From an uncultured Alphaproteobacteria bacterium (GTDB lineage: Bacteria > Pseudomonadota > Alphaproteobacteria > HIMB59 > GCA-002718135), in NCBI GenBank assembly GCA_902614375.1, contig CACMKZ010000003.1, positions 85,471-149,470 of the forward strand: 64,000 nt of DNA. The letters are read 5' to 3'. Numbering within the stretch: the stretch's first letter is position 1; each line of letters opens with the position of its first letter. The position numbers and the translations under genes are program-made. Under the pieces are notes generated by a model that was not told the DNA's origin, did not search any database, and was given only the letters and a program-made list of their open reading frames with translations. Positions 32,553-40,717 of this stretch are shown here, one piece after another.

Positions 32553-34061
32553 ATGAAAATTAAAATTTTATCGAGAAAAAGTGACTTAGCAATTATTCAA
32601 GCACGTGAGTTTTCCGATTATTTGCAATCAAAACATCCTTTTGTAGAAATAGAATTTTTAACGAGAAGTACCTCTGGAGATAAAGATTTAAAGACCCCTC
32701 TTTCTAAAATGCCAACAGAAGGTGTTTTTACTAATGATTTAAGAGATGAATTAATAAATAATAAATGTGATTTAATTGTCCACTCTTGGAAGGATCTTCC
32801 AATTGAAGTTGGTGAGAAAACTAAAATTGCTGCTACATTAAAACGTGCTGATAAACGAGATATATTATTCTTAAAAAAAAACATAACATTAGTTAGTAAG
32901 AAAATTACTATTCTTTGCTCATCGCCTCGAAGACAATATAATTTAGAAAATTTTATTGAAAATTATCTTCCACAAAAGTTTGATGAAGTTTGCTTTGAAA
33001 ATATAAGAGGTAACATACCTACTAGATTTAAAAAATTTTTGGAAGATCCTAATAGTGATGGTTTCATTGTTGCTAAGGCAGCAATTGATAGATTACTTTT
33101 AAATAATTATTCTGAATTTAATGAATTAAAAACAACTCTAAAAAAATATATTAACGAATGTCTATGGTCTGTTTTACCATTGTCTATAAATCCTTGTTCT
33201 CCTGGACAAGGAGCTCTAGCGATTGAAACAAGAATTAAAGATAATAAACTTAACGAAATTTTAAATGATATTAATTTTTCCAAAGATTATTCAAATGTTA
33301 TTCAAGAAAGAAATATTTTAAAAAATTATGGAGGAGGATGTCACCAAAAAATTGGAGTATCTTACATCTCACATAAATTAGGATTAGTTGTATCTAAAAG
33401 AGGTGAAGATGAAAATGGCAATCATTTTGAGAGCTGGGATTTTATTGATCCAAAAGATATAAGTTTTTCTAGTAATACAACAGATGAAATTTATCCTGAA
33501 AATTTAAAAAATTATAAAATATTTTCTAGAAAACAAATAAATGAAAATGTTGATGATATAAATAATTTACAAAATAAATGTATTTATGTTTCACGAATTA
33601 GCTCAATCCCAGATAAGTCAAAAATCCAATCAAATAATGTTATTTGGACTAGTGGTTTAAGAACATGGAAAAATTTATCTGAAAGAGGTATTTGGGTTAA
33701 TGGAACTTCAGATGGTCTTGGTGAGGATTTTGATAAAGATATTAATTCACTTACAAATAATCCTTGGGTTAAGTTAACTCATTCTCAATCTCCTGAAAGT
33801 TCCATAAAAAATAAAATTGAAACGTATCAATTGGAGTCTATTGATTTTGAAATAGATATAGAAAAGAAAAAGTACTTTTATTGGATGAGCAGTTCAGCTT
33901 TTAAGGCGAGTATTGATAAATATCCTAAAATTATAGAAAAATATCATTTTTGTGGCCCAGGAAACACTTACAATGAGATTAGTAAAATATTAGGTAATGA
34001 TAAAAATCTTTTTGTTGAGCTATCTTATGATAGTTGGAAGAAAAAATTACTAAAAGCCTAA
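32553..34061 (+). CDS. hemC: Hydroxymethylbilane synthase with a HemD-like C-terminal extension
   Basis: Joins four porphobilinogen units. The N-terminal ~300 residues are HemC: STSGDKD, IVHSWKDLPIE (catalytic aspartate), SSPRRQ, RGNIPTR, CSPGQGALAIETR, and cofactor cysteine 263 in GGGCHQKIG. At 502 residues it is about 190 longer than usual. The extra C-terminal half (VIWTSGLRTWKNLSERGIWV, then YFYWMSSSAF and HFCGPGNTYNEI) has the look of a diverged uroporphyrinogen III synthase, and no separate hemD is in the cluster. HSWKDLP instead of the alphaproteobacterial HSxKDxP with Met/Leu, and the extension, resemble proteins from unrelated phyla such as Bdellovibrio and Leptospira. The gene may be foreign in origin. 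Confidence 0.85.
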   Translation: MKIKILSRKSDLAIIQAREFSDYLQSKHPFVEIEFLTRSTSGDKDLKTPLSKMPTEGVFTNDLRDELINNKCDLIVHSWKDLPIEVGEKTKIAATLKRADKRDILFLKKNITLVSKKITILCSSPRRQYNLENFIENYLPQKFDEVCFENIRGNIPTRFKKFLEDPNSDGFIVAKAAIDRLLLNNYSEFNELKTTLKKYINECLWSVLPLSINPCSPGQGALAIETRIKDNKLNEILNDINFSKDYSNVIQERNILKNYGGGCHQKIGVSYISHKLGLVVSKRGEDENGNHFESWDFIDPKDISFSSNTTDEIYPENLKNYKIFSRKQINENVDDINNLQNKCIYVSRISSIPDKSKIQSNNVIWTSGLRTWKNLSERGIWVNGTSDGLGEDFDKDINSLTNNPWVKLTHSQSPESSIKNKIETYQLESIDFEIDIEKKKYFYWMSSSAFKASIDKYPKIIEKYHFCGPGNTYNEISKILGNDKNLFVELSYDSWKKKLLKA

Positions 34062-34063
34062 AA

Positions 34064-35062
34064 ATGACAAATATTTTATTCGTAAATGCTATCAAAAGAA
34101 ATATTCAAAAAACACCACCCATTTGGTTCATGAGACAGGCTGGGAGGTACCATTCGCATTATCGCAAGCTAAAAGAAAAATATACTTTTGAAGAACTTTG
34201 TAAAACTCCGGATCTAGCCGCAGAAGTCGCTTTTGGTCCAATACAAGAGTTTGATTACGATATTGCAATTTTATTTAGTGATATTTTATTTATCTTGGAG
34301 GGACTTGGTTTAGAATTAAAGTTTGACCCAGGACCTAAATTTAATTCTTATATAAATTCAGAAAACATTAGTAATTATAGTAATATTGATCGTGGCATTG
34401 AGCATATGCAGTTTCAATTTGAAGCTATAAAAATAACAAAAGAGAAATTGCCTAATAATAAAAGTTTAATTGGATTTGTTGGTGGACCTTGGACATTATC
34501 AAAATATGCATTTGGAAATAATAACTCTGATTTAATCGACACTAAAATGAATTTAGAATTTATTTCAAAAATTCTTTTACCTCTTCTTAAGAAAAATATT
34601 CAATTACAATTAGATGCAGGTGTTGAACTTGTCATGATTTTTGATAGCTCCTTGTATGATTTAGATAAAATAAATTTTCATGAAATTTATTCAAAATTTT
34701 TGGAAGAGATTGCAATTTCTTTTCCAAATAAACTTGGCTATTATTCAAGAGGTAAGAGTTTAACAGATCTTAATTCTATCATCAGTTTTCCCTTTGCTGG
34801 TTTTGGCTATGATCACACAATAGATCTTAAATTTATGTTTGAAAATCAAAAACATGGATTTATTCAAGGAAATTTTAATGAACAATTAATGTTAAGCGAA
34901 ACAGATATATTTCTTAATGATTTAAAAGATTTTATTAAAAAAATGAAATCAATTGAAAATCTTAATGGCTGGATTTGTGGCCTTGGACATGGAATTAATA
35001 AAAATACTCCAGAAAAAAATGTTCATTTATTTATAGAAAATATCAGAAAAGAATTTAGCTAA
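34064..35062 (+). CDS. hemE: Uroporphyrinogen decarboxylase
   Basis: Removes four carboxyl groups from uroporphyrinogen III to give coproporphyrinogen III in the cytoplasm. The signature PPIWFMRQAGRYHSHYRKLK is near the N-terminus, followed by ILFSDILF, FVGGPWTLSKY and the C-terminal GWICGLGHGINKNTPEKN. The length of 332 residues is slightly short but complete. ATG at 34064 is two bases after the hemC stop; a TTG thirty bases upstream inside hemC is rejected. It is the second gene of the plus-strand haem operon. Confidence 0.95.
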   Translation: MTNILFVNAIKRNIQKTPPIWFMRQAGRYHSHYRKLKEKYTFEELCKTPDLAAEVAFGPIQEFDYDIAILFSDILFILEGLGLELKFDPGPKFNSYINSENISNYSNIDRGIEHMQFQFEAIKITKEKLPNNKSLIGFVGGPWTLSKYAFGNNNSDLIDTKMNLEFISKILLPLLKKNIQLQLDAGVELVMIFDSSLYDLDKINFHEIYSKFLEEIAISFPNKLGYYSRGKSLTDLNSIISFPFAGFGYDHTIDLKFMFENQKHGFIQGNFNEQLMLSETDIFLNDLKDFIKKMKSIENLNGWICGLGHGINKNTPEKNVHLFIENIRKEFS

Positions 35063-35067
35063 TAGAT

Positions 35068-36093
35068 ATGGTTAAATATATAGGTGAAAAAGATTATGAG
35101 CACGGGAGTAAAGAAAAAATTGGTGTTTTAATTACTAACCTAGGCACTCCAGATGCTCCAAATAAAAAAGAACTAAAAGTTTATCTTAATCAATTTTTGT
35201 CAGACCCTAGAGTAATTGAATTACCTAAAATCTTATGGCAAATTATATTGAAGTTAGTAATTTTACAAATAAGACCATCAAAGTCAGCAGAAGCATATAA
35301 ACAAATTTGGACTGACAAGGGTTCTCCACTTTTAGATATCGCAAATAGACAATTAAATAAAATCCAATCATCTTTTTCTTCAAAAAATGAAAATATAGTT
35401 TTTGAAGTTGGGATGCGTTATGGCAATCCATCTATTCCAGATGCTTTGTTAAAACTTCAAAAAAAACAAGTAAGAAGATTATTAGTTCTACCTATGTATC
35501 CACAATATTGTGCTGCAACAACAGGTAGTACATTTGATGAAGTAACAAATGTATTACAAAAATGGCGTTGGATACCTGAAATGCGTTTTATCAATCAGTA
35601 CTTTGAAGAAAAAAATTATATTGAAGCATTGTCAAATTCAATAAAGTCATTTTGGAAAAAAACTTCAAAACCACAAAAAATTATTTTTAGTTATCATGGT
35701 ATACCAAAACGCTATTTGACGAATGGTGATCCTTATCATTGCTTTTGTCTTAAAACCACAAGACTTGTTAAAGAATATATGGGATTATCCGATGATGAGA
35801 TAATGACTACTTTCCAAAGTAGATTTGGAAGAGAGGAATGGTTAAAGCCATATACAAGTGAAACATTAAAAGAATTACCAAAACAAGGGATTAAAAATAT
35901 ACATATAATATCTCCCGGTTTCAGTAGTGATTGTCTTGAAACACTTGAAGAACTTGAAGAAGAAAATAAAGAATATTTTATGGAGTCAGGTGGAGAAAAT
36001 TATCATTATATACCTTGCTTGAATGATCACGATGATCACATAGATGTTTTTGTAAATCTGATAAAAAAACATACTCAAGGTTGGCCATTATGA
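35068..36093 (+). CDS. hemH: Ferrochelatase
   Basis: Inserts Fe2+ into protoporphyrin IX, the final haem step, at the inner face of the membrane. 341 residues. Motifs are GVLITNLGTPDAP at the start, DPRVIELP, MYPQYCAATTGST, and SYHGIPKRY with the metal-binding histidine. A late PGFSSDCLETLEELEEEN carries the acidic line to the active site. Cysteines in DPYHCFCLKTTRLV are at a place where some ferrochelatases hold an iron-sulfur cluster, but the full ligand set is not evident. hemF begins within its last bases (ATGA). Confidence 0.95.
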   Translation: MVKYIGEKDYEHGSKEKIGVLITNLGTPDAPNKKELKVYLNQFLSDPRVIELPKILWQIILKLVILQIRPSKSAEAYKQIWTDKGSPLLDIANRQLNKIQSSFSSKNENIVFEVGMRYGNPSIPDALLKLQKKQVRRLLVLPMYPQYCAATTGSTFDEVTNVLQKWRWIPEMRFINQYFEEKNYIEALSNSIKSFWKKTSKPQKIIFSYHGIPKRYLTNGDPYHCFCLKTTRLVKEYMGLSDDEIMTTFQSRFGREEWLKPYTSETLKELPKQGIKNIHIISPGFSSDCLETLEELEEENKEYFMESGGENYHYIPCLNDHDDHIDVFVNLIKKHTQGWPL

Positions 36094-36899
36094 TTGCTGA
36101 TCCCAAATTTAATACTGCAAAAGAATGGTTTGAAAAATTACGAGATAACTTAGTTGAAACTATTCAAAACATTGATGAAAATCAATTTGAAATAAGTAAC
36201 TGGGATCACAAAGGTGATGGTGGTGGTAAAATGAGTAAAATTAAGGGTAATATTATTGAAAAAGGTGGAGTAAATATTTCTACCGTCTCTGGGATATTTA
36301 ACGAAAATATGAGAGATGCTATTCCGGGCGCTAAAGAAGATCCAAATTATAATGCAACTGGAATCAGTGTTGTCTTACATCCTGTTTCACCTAAAATCCC
36401 TTCTATGCATTTTAATACGAGATTTATTAAAACCACTCAGGAATGGTTTGGTGGAGGCATGGATATTACACCTTGTTTAATATTTGAGGATGAGAAAAAA
36501 TATCATCGTGGTTTAGAAGTTTTGTGTAATAAATATGATAAATCATATTATCCTAAATTTAAAAAATGGTGTGATGACTATTTTTTTCTTAAACATAGAA
36601 ACGAACCAAGAGGTGTTGGAGGAATATTTTTTGATTACCTTCAAACTGGCGATTGGGGAAAAGATTTTGAATTTGTCCAAGGCGTAGGTACTTATTTTCA
36701 TCAGTTTATCAAAAATACTTTAATTGCACTTAAGGATGAGGAGTGGAATGAAGAGGAAAAAAAGATACAATTAGTTAAGCGTAGTCGCTATGCTGAATTT
36801 AACTTATTATATGATAGAGGTACAAAATTTGGTCTAGAGACTGGTGGGAATGTTGATGCTATATTAATGTCAATGCCTCCTCACGCGGTATGGGAATAA
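36090..36899 (+). CDS. hemF: Oxygen-dependent coproporphyrinogen III oxidase
   Basis: Uses O2 to convert coproporphyrinogen III to protoporphyrinogen IX, so haem synthesis here is aerobic. 269 residues from the ATG at 36090, which overlaps the hemH stop as ATGA; a TTG nine bases earlier is rejected. Family motifs are HPVSPKIPSMHFNTRF, WFGGGMDITPC, FFLKHRNEPRGVGGIFFDYL, RSRYAEFNLLYDRGTKFGLE and the terminal MSMPPHAVWE. No oxygen-independent hemN is in the window. Confidence 0.97.
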   Translation: MIADPKFNTAKEWFEKLRDNLVETIQNIDENQFEISNWDHKGDGGGKMSKIKGNIIEKGGVNISTVSGIFNENMRDAIPGAKEDPNYNATGISVVLHPVSPKIPSMHFNTRFIKTTQEWFGGGMDITPCLIFEDEKKYHRGLEVLCNKYDKSYYPKFKKWCDDYFFLKHRNEPRGVGGIFFDYLQTGDWGKDFEFVQGVGTYFHQFIKNTLIALKDEEWNEEEKKIQLVKRSRYAEFNLLYDRGTKFGLETGGNVDAILMSMPPHAVWE

Positions 36900-36902
36900 A
36901 TA

Positions 36903-37322
36903 ATGTTATTTAATACTCTGAAAGTTATTCATATTTTTAGTATCATAGCTTGGATGGCTGGACTGTTATATCTGCCACGTTTGTTTGTAAATCATGCTAA
37001 TCCTGAAATTACAAAAGAAACCTCAGAAACATTCAAACTAATGGAAGGAAAATTGTACAGAATAATAATGTTTCCAGCTTTTATAGTGACGTGGATATCA
37101 GGTTTTACACTTACACATTATGTGGGTATTGATACTTGGTTGCTTTTAAAAATTTTATTTGTAATTTTATTATCTGGTTATCATTTTTTTTGTTTAAAAT
37201 GTCTTAATGATTTTAAAAATGATAAAAATAAATACTCCACTAAGTTTTTTAGAATTACAAATGAAGCACCAGCAGTAATATTGATTTTTATACTTATACT
37301 TGTTGTATTTCAGCCTTTTTAA
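36903..37322 (+). CDS. hemJ: Protoporphyrinogen IX oxidase HemJ
   Basis: Membrane enzyme that oxidises protoporphyrinogen IX to protoporphyrin IX, the HemG/HemY replacement found in most alphaproteobacteria. The 139 residues form four helices. The first has KVIHIFSIIAWMAGLLYLPR with the conserved histidine and arginine, and the last is preceded by a basic FRITNEAP element. It is three bases after hemF and completes the operon order hemC-E-H-F-J, so all steps from porphobilinogen to haem are encoded here if the HemC tail supplies HemD activity. Confidence 0.93.
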   Translation: MLFNTLKVIHIFSIIAWMAGLLYLPRLFVNHANPEITKETSETFKLMEGKLYRIIMFPAFIVTWISGFTLTHYVGIDTWLLLKILFVILLSGYHFFCLKCLNDFKNDKNKYSTKFFRITNEAPAVILIFILILVVFQPF

Positions 37323-37325
37323 TTA

Positions 37326-37976
37326 CTACTTTTTTGTTTTAATAGGTGTTTTTCTTTTTGGATTACAAACCTTGCATATTTCACACTCCAAACCATAACA
37401 ACTTCTTGCCTGACAAAATTCTCTTCCATAAAATATTATTTGTAAATGAAGTTTGTTCCAAGATTTTTTTGGAAAAAGATATTTTAAATCTTTTTCTGTT
37501 TGCACAACATTTTTACCACTTGTTAAACCCCAACGTTGAGCTAAACGATGAATGTGTGTATCAACTGGAAATGCTGGATGACCAAATCCTTGAGACATAA
37601 CAACACTGGCTGTTTTGTGACCAACACCTGGCAATTTTTCTAATTCCTCAAAACTTTCTGGAACATTGCCTTTAAATTTTTTTACAAGAATTCTTGATAG
37701 TTCAAAAATTGCTTTTGATTTTTGAGGTGCCAAACCACAAGGGCGAATAATATTATAAATTGTTTTTTTTGGCACTTTTGTCATTTTTATAGCTGTGTTA
37801 GCTTTTTTAAATAGTATTGGTGTGACTTGATTAACTCTTTCATCTGTACATTGAGCACTAAGAAGTACAGCTACAACTAATTCAAATTTATTTTTGTGGT
37901 TAAGGGGAATAGGTACTTTTCTGTATATACGATTTAGTATTCTAGAGATCTCTTGTGCCTTCTCTATTTTTTTCAC
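37326..37976 (-). CDS. nth: Endonuclease III
   Basis: Base-excision repair DNA glycosylase and AP lyase acting on oxidised pyrimidines. 216 residues from a GTG start. The helix-hairpin-helix LPGVGHKTASVVM contains the catalytic lysine, and FPVDTHIHRL holds the catalytic aspartate. The C-terminal iron-sulfur region is unusual: cysteines at 188, 193, 198, 201 and 204 (FCQARSCYGLECEICKVC) do not follow the classic C-x6-C-x2-C-x5-C spacing. It is convergent with hemJ with a three-base gap. Whether a 4Fe-4S cluster is bound through a different cysteine set is uncertain. Confidence 0.92.
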   Translation of the reverse strand: MKKIEKAQEISRILNRIYRKVPIPLNHKNKFELVVAVLLSAQCTDERVNQVTPILFKKANTAIKMTKVPKKTIYNIIRPCGLAPQKSKAIFELSRILVKKFKGNVPESFEELEKLPGVGHKTASVVMSQGFGHPAFPVDTHIHRLAQRWGLTSGKNVVQTEKDLKYLFPKKSWNKLHLQIIFYGREFCQARSCYGLECEICKVCNPKRKTPIKTKK

Positions 37977-38011
37977 TATATCAAGCCTCCTTCAAGGTGT
38001 ATGTTTAAATA

Positions 38012-38058
38012 AATACTAATAATTATGACAAAATATAGCACTAATTAATACTAATAAT
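38012..38058. repeat. 12-base direct repeat in the peptide importer promoter region
   Basis: AATACTAATAAT occurs at 38012-38023 and again at 38047-38058, 35 bases apart, with an additional ACTAAT at 38040-38045. The gap (37977-38118) serves divergent nth and the oligopeptide-binding protein gene. The repeats could be operator half-sites, but the DNA is AT-rich and chance is not excluded. Confidence 0.4.
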
Positions 38059-38118
38059 ATTGAATATTTCCATTGAAGTTGTATGGGTCTACCATCAAAT
38101 TTCTATGGAGGAAATAAT

Positions 38119-39693
38119 ATGAAAAAAACTTTAAGCATTGTTTTGTCTTTGCTTTTCATGGGTATTTTCTCACCAGCATTTGCAAACACTATTAAATGGT
38201 CAATGCCTGGTGACTCTTTAACTCTTGATCCGCATGCACAAAACGAAGGACCAACTCACATGGTTTCGCGTCAAGTATATGAAGGTTTAGTAACTCCAGG
38301 TATTAATATGGAAATACTTCCTCAGCTTGCTGAATCATGGAAAACAACTGCTGATGACACTTGGATATTTACAATTCGTAAAGGTGTAAAATTTCATGAT
38401 GGATCAGATTTAACAGCTAGTGATATTGCTTTTAGTATCAATAGAGCAAAAACTGCTCCATCTGATATGGTAGATTTAATTAAAAGCATTAAATCAGCAT
38501 CAGCATTAACTGATCACACAGTTCAGATTGTAACAGATGGACCAAATCCAATTCTTTTAAATCAATTAACTCAGATATTTGTAATGTCTGAAGATTGGGC
38601 AAAAGCAAATGGTTGTGAAGTTTCATACAACTGGGATGCAGGTGAAACATCTTATTGTGCTTCTAATGCAAACGGAACTGGACCTTTCAAAATTACTTTT
38701 AGAGAACAGGACGTAAGAACTGTTTTTGAAAAAAATAATGATTGGTGGGGTGATGATAGTACTTTCAATGTAGATACTATTGAATTACTTCCTATTGCAA
38801 ATGATGCAACAAGAGTTGCAGCACTTCTATCTGGAGAAATTGACTACACAAACGTTGTTCCTGTTCAAGATATCGAGAGAATCAAATCTTCTGCTGGACA
38901 TGGTGTAAAAATGACTCCTCAAAATAGAACAATATTTTTTGGAATGGATCAAGGTTCTGCTGAATTAAATTCATCTAATATCAAAGGTAAAAATCCTTTT
39001 GCAGATAAAAGAGTTCGTTTAGCTATGTACCATGCTTTAGATATGGAAGCTATTAAGGATAAGGTAATGAGAGGACAAAGTGTTCCTGCAGGAATTATCA
39101 CTGCTCCTGGTGTAAATGGGCATACAGCCGCACGTGATGAAAGATTACCTTATGATCCAGAGCTATCAAAAAAACTATTAGCAGATGCTGGTTATCCAGA
39201 TGGATTTGAAGTTACACTAGATTGTCCAAATGATCGTTACATAAACGATGAAGCAATCTGTGTTGCTGCAATTGGTATGTTTGCTAAAATTGGAGTTGAT
39301 GTAACTCTTGATGCAAAAACTAAAAGTCAACACTTCTCAGAAGTTAAAGAAGGTGATGCAAACGGTATGACAAGTGACATGTACATGTTAGGTTGGGGTG
39401 TTCCAACTTTTGATAGTCATTACGTATACTCTTACTTATTTGATAGTGCTGGTAGCTGGAATAAAGTCAATTTCAGTAATGCTAGAGTTGATGAGTTAGT
39501 AGCGGCAATGGGTGTTGAAACAGATCAAGATAAAAGAAATGCTATGATTGCTGAAGCTTGGGATATTACTCAAGATGATGTAACATATCTTCCTTTACAT
39601 CACCAAGTTGTCAACCAAGCATCAAAAAGTAATGTCGATGTTCCAATTAGAATGAACAACGAGCCATTATTTAGATTTGCAAACGTAAACTAA
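38119..39693 (+). CDS. Peptide/nickel-type ABC transporter substrate-binding protein (SBP_bac_5)
   Basis: Periplasmic binding protein of the DppA/OppA family, about 524 residues. Signal peptide KKTLSIVLSLLFMGIFSPAFA|NT. Family features are SMPGDSLTLDPHAQNEGPT, YEGLVT, LAESWKT, the FTIRKGVKFHDGSDLTASDI signature and VRLAMYHALD. A GGAGG Shine-Dalgarno at 38107-38111, seven bases before the ATG, fixes the start; an upstream frame extension from 38083 is rejected. A perfect hairpin follows the stop. It is the first gene of a four-gene importer operon next to a peptidase gene, so di- or oligopeptides are likely, but glutathione, opines or sugars are also handled by this family. Confidence 0.95.
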   Translation: MKKTLSIVLSLLFMGIFSPAFANTIKWSMPGDSLTLDPHAQNEGPTHMVSRQVYEGLVTPGINMEILPQLAESWKTTADDTWIFTIRKGVKFHDGSDLTASDIAFSINRAKTAPSDMVDLIKSIKSASALTDHTVQIVTDGPNPILLNQLTQIFVMSEDWAKANGCEVSYNWDAGETSYCASNANGTGPFKITFREQDVRTVFEKNNDWWGDDSTFNVDTIELLPIANDATRVAALLSGEIDYTNVVPVQDIERIKSSAGHGVKMTPQNRTIFFGMDQGSAELNSSNIKGKNPFADKRVRLAMYHALDMEAIKDKVMRGQSVPAGIITAPGVNGHTAARDERLPYDPELSKKLLADAGYPDGFEVTLDCPNDRYINDEAICVAAIGMFAKIGVDVTLDAKTKSQHFSEVKEGDANGMTSDMYMLGWGVPTFDSHYVYSYLFDSAGSWNKVNFSNARVDELVAAMGVETDQDKRNAMIAEAWDITQDDVTYLPLHHQVVNQASKSNVDVPIRMNNEPLFRFANVN

Positions 39694-39705
39694 TAATTTT
39701 TATAT

Positions 39706-39731
39706 TTTCTGGCCAGTAATCTGGCCAGAAA
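39706..39731 (+). other. Perfect 11-bp hairpin between binding protein and permease genes
   Basis: TTTCTGGCCAG (39706-39716), loop TAAT, CTGGCCAGAAA (39721-39731). There is no T tract on the plus strand after the stem, so it is not a standard intrinsic terminator. It more likely protects the 3' end of a processed binding-protein mRNA. It ends seven bases before the permease ATG. Confidence 0.8.
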
Positions 39732-39738
39732 TTAAACC

Positions 39739-40716
39739 ATGTTTAGCTATTTCTTTAAAAGACTCTTTCAATCTATTCTTGTAATGATTGTTGTAGCTTT
39801 TGTTTCATTTTCCTTATTTAATTTTGTTGGTGATCCAGTAAATAGTATGACTGGAGAAGATGCTTCAGATGAAAGACGTGCTGAGGTTAGAGAAGTATTG
39901 GGTTTAAATGATCCTGTTTACGTTCAATTTTCACGTTTTATAGGAAATGTAATTCAAGGTGATTTTGGAATATCATACCAATTAAAAAGAGAAGTTTCAG
40001 ACTTAATTGCAGAAAGAATGCCTGCAACTTTAGAATTAGTTTTCGTCTCCGCTTTAATTGCAATCATCAGCGGTGTTATCTTGGGTGTATATACTGGTAT
40101 TTACAGAGACAGTTTTATTTCTAATATTATTCTTGTGATTTCTCTAGCAGGGGTTTCTTTACCAACATTCATTATAGGAATAATGTTAATTTATTTGTTT
40201 TCAGTAATTTTAGGAGTTCTTCCATCATTTGGAAGAGGTGAAGTCACACAATTAGGTTTTTGGAGTACAGGATTTTTAACTATTTCTGGTTTAAAAGCAC
40301 TGATACTCCCATCAGTTACGTTAAGTTTATTTCAAATGACCTATGTTATTAGATTAGTCCGCGCTGAAATGATGGAAATTTTACAAACAGATTATATTAA
40401 ATTTGCAAAAGCAAGAGGTATAAAAAGGAGTGTTATTAATTATAAGCATGCTCTCAAAAATGGATTAATTCCAGTTATTACTATTACAGGTATTAACATT
40501 GGAACGTTAATTGCTTTTTCAATTATTACAGAAACAGTTTTTCAATGGCCAGGCATGGGGTCATTATTTATCAAAGCAGTATACTTTGTCGATATTCCAA
40601 TAATGTCAGCATACATGATTATGGTAGCTTTTATATTTGTTATGATAAATTTTATTGTAGATATCACCTACTATTTTATTGATCCTAGAATTAGGCTGAA
40701 GGAAGAGGGTAGTTAA
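39739..40716 (+). CDS. Peptide-type ABC transporter permease (DppB-like)
   Basis: Inner-membrane permease, 325 residues, six hydrophobic helices. The N-terminal FKRLFQSILVMIVVAFVSFS is typical of DppB/OppB, followed by GDPVNSMTGEDASDE, LGLNDPVYVQF and GDFGISY. The coupling EAA loop is in FAKARGIKRSVINYKHALKN. It lies behind the 39706-39731 hairpin with no convincing ribosome-binding site, which probably keeps its level below that of the binding protein. It forms a heterodimer with the next gene product. Confidence 0.94.
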   Translation: MFSYFFKRLFQSILVMIVVAFVSFSLFNFVGDPVNSMTGEDASDERRAEVREVLGLNDPVYVQFSRFIGNVIQGDFGISYQLKREVSDLIAERMPATLELVFVSALIAIISGVILGVYTGIYRDSFISNIILVISLAGVSLPTFIIGIMLIYLFSVILGVLPSFGRGEVTQLGFWSTGFLTISGLKALILPSVTLSLFQMTYVIRLVRAEMMEILQTDYIKFAKARGIKRSVINYKHALKNGLIPVITITGINIGTLIAFSIITETVFQWPGMGSLFIKAVYFVDIPIMSAYMIMVAFIFVMINFIVDITYYFIDPRIRLKEEGS

Positions 40717-40717
40717 A

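Noticed and set aside
36021..36060. TGATCA...TGATCA repeat near the end of hemH as an operator
   Set aside because: It encodes an acidic N-D-H-D-D-H stretch of the protein in frame, so coding constraint explains it.
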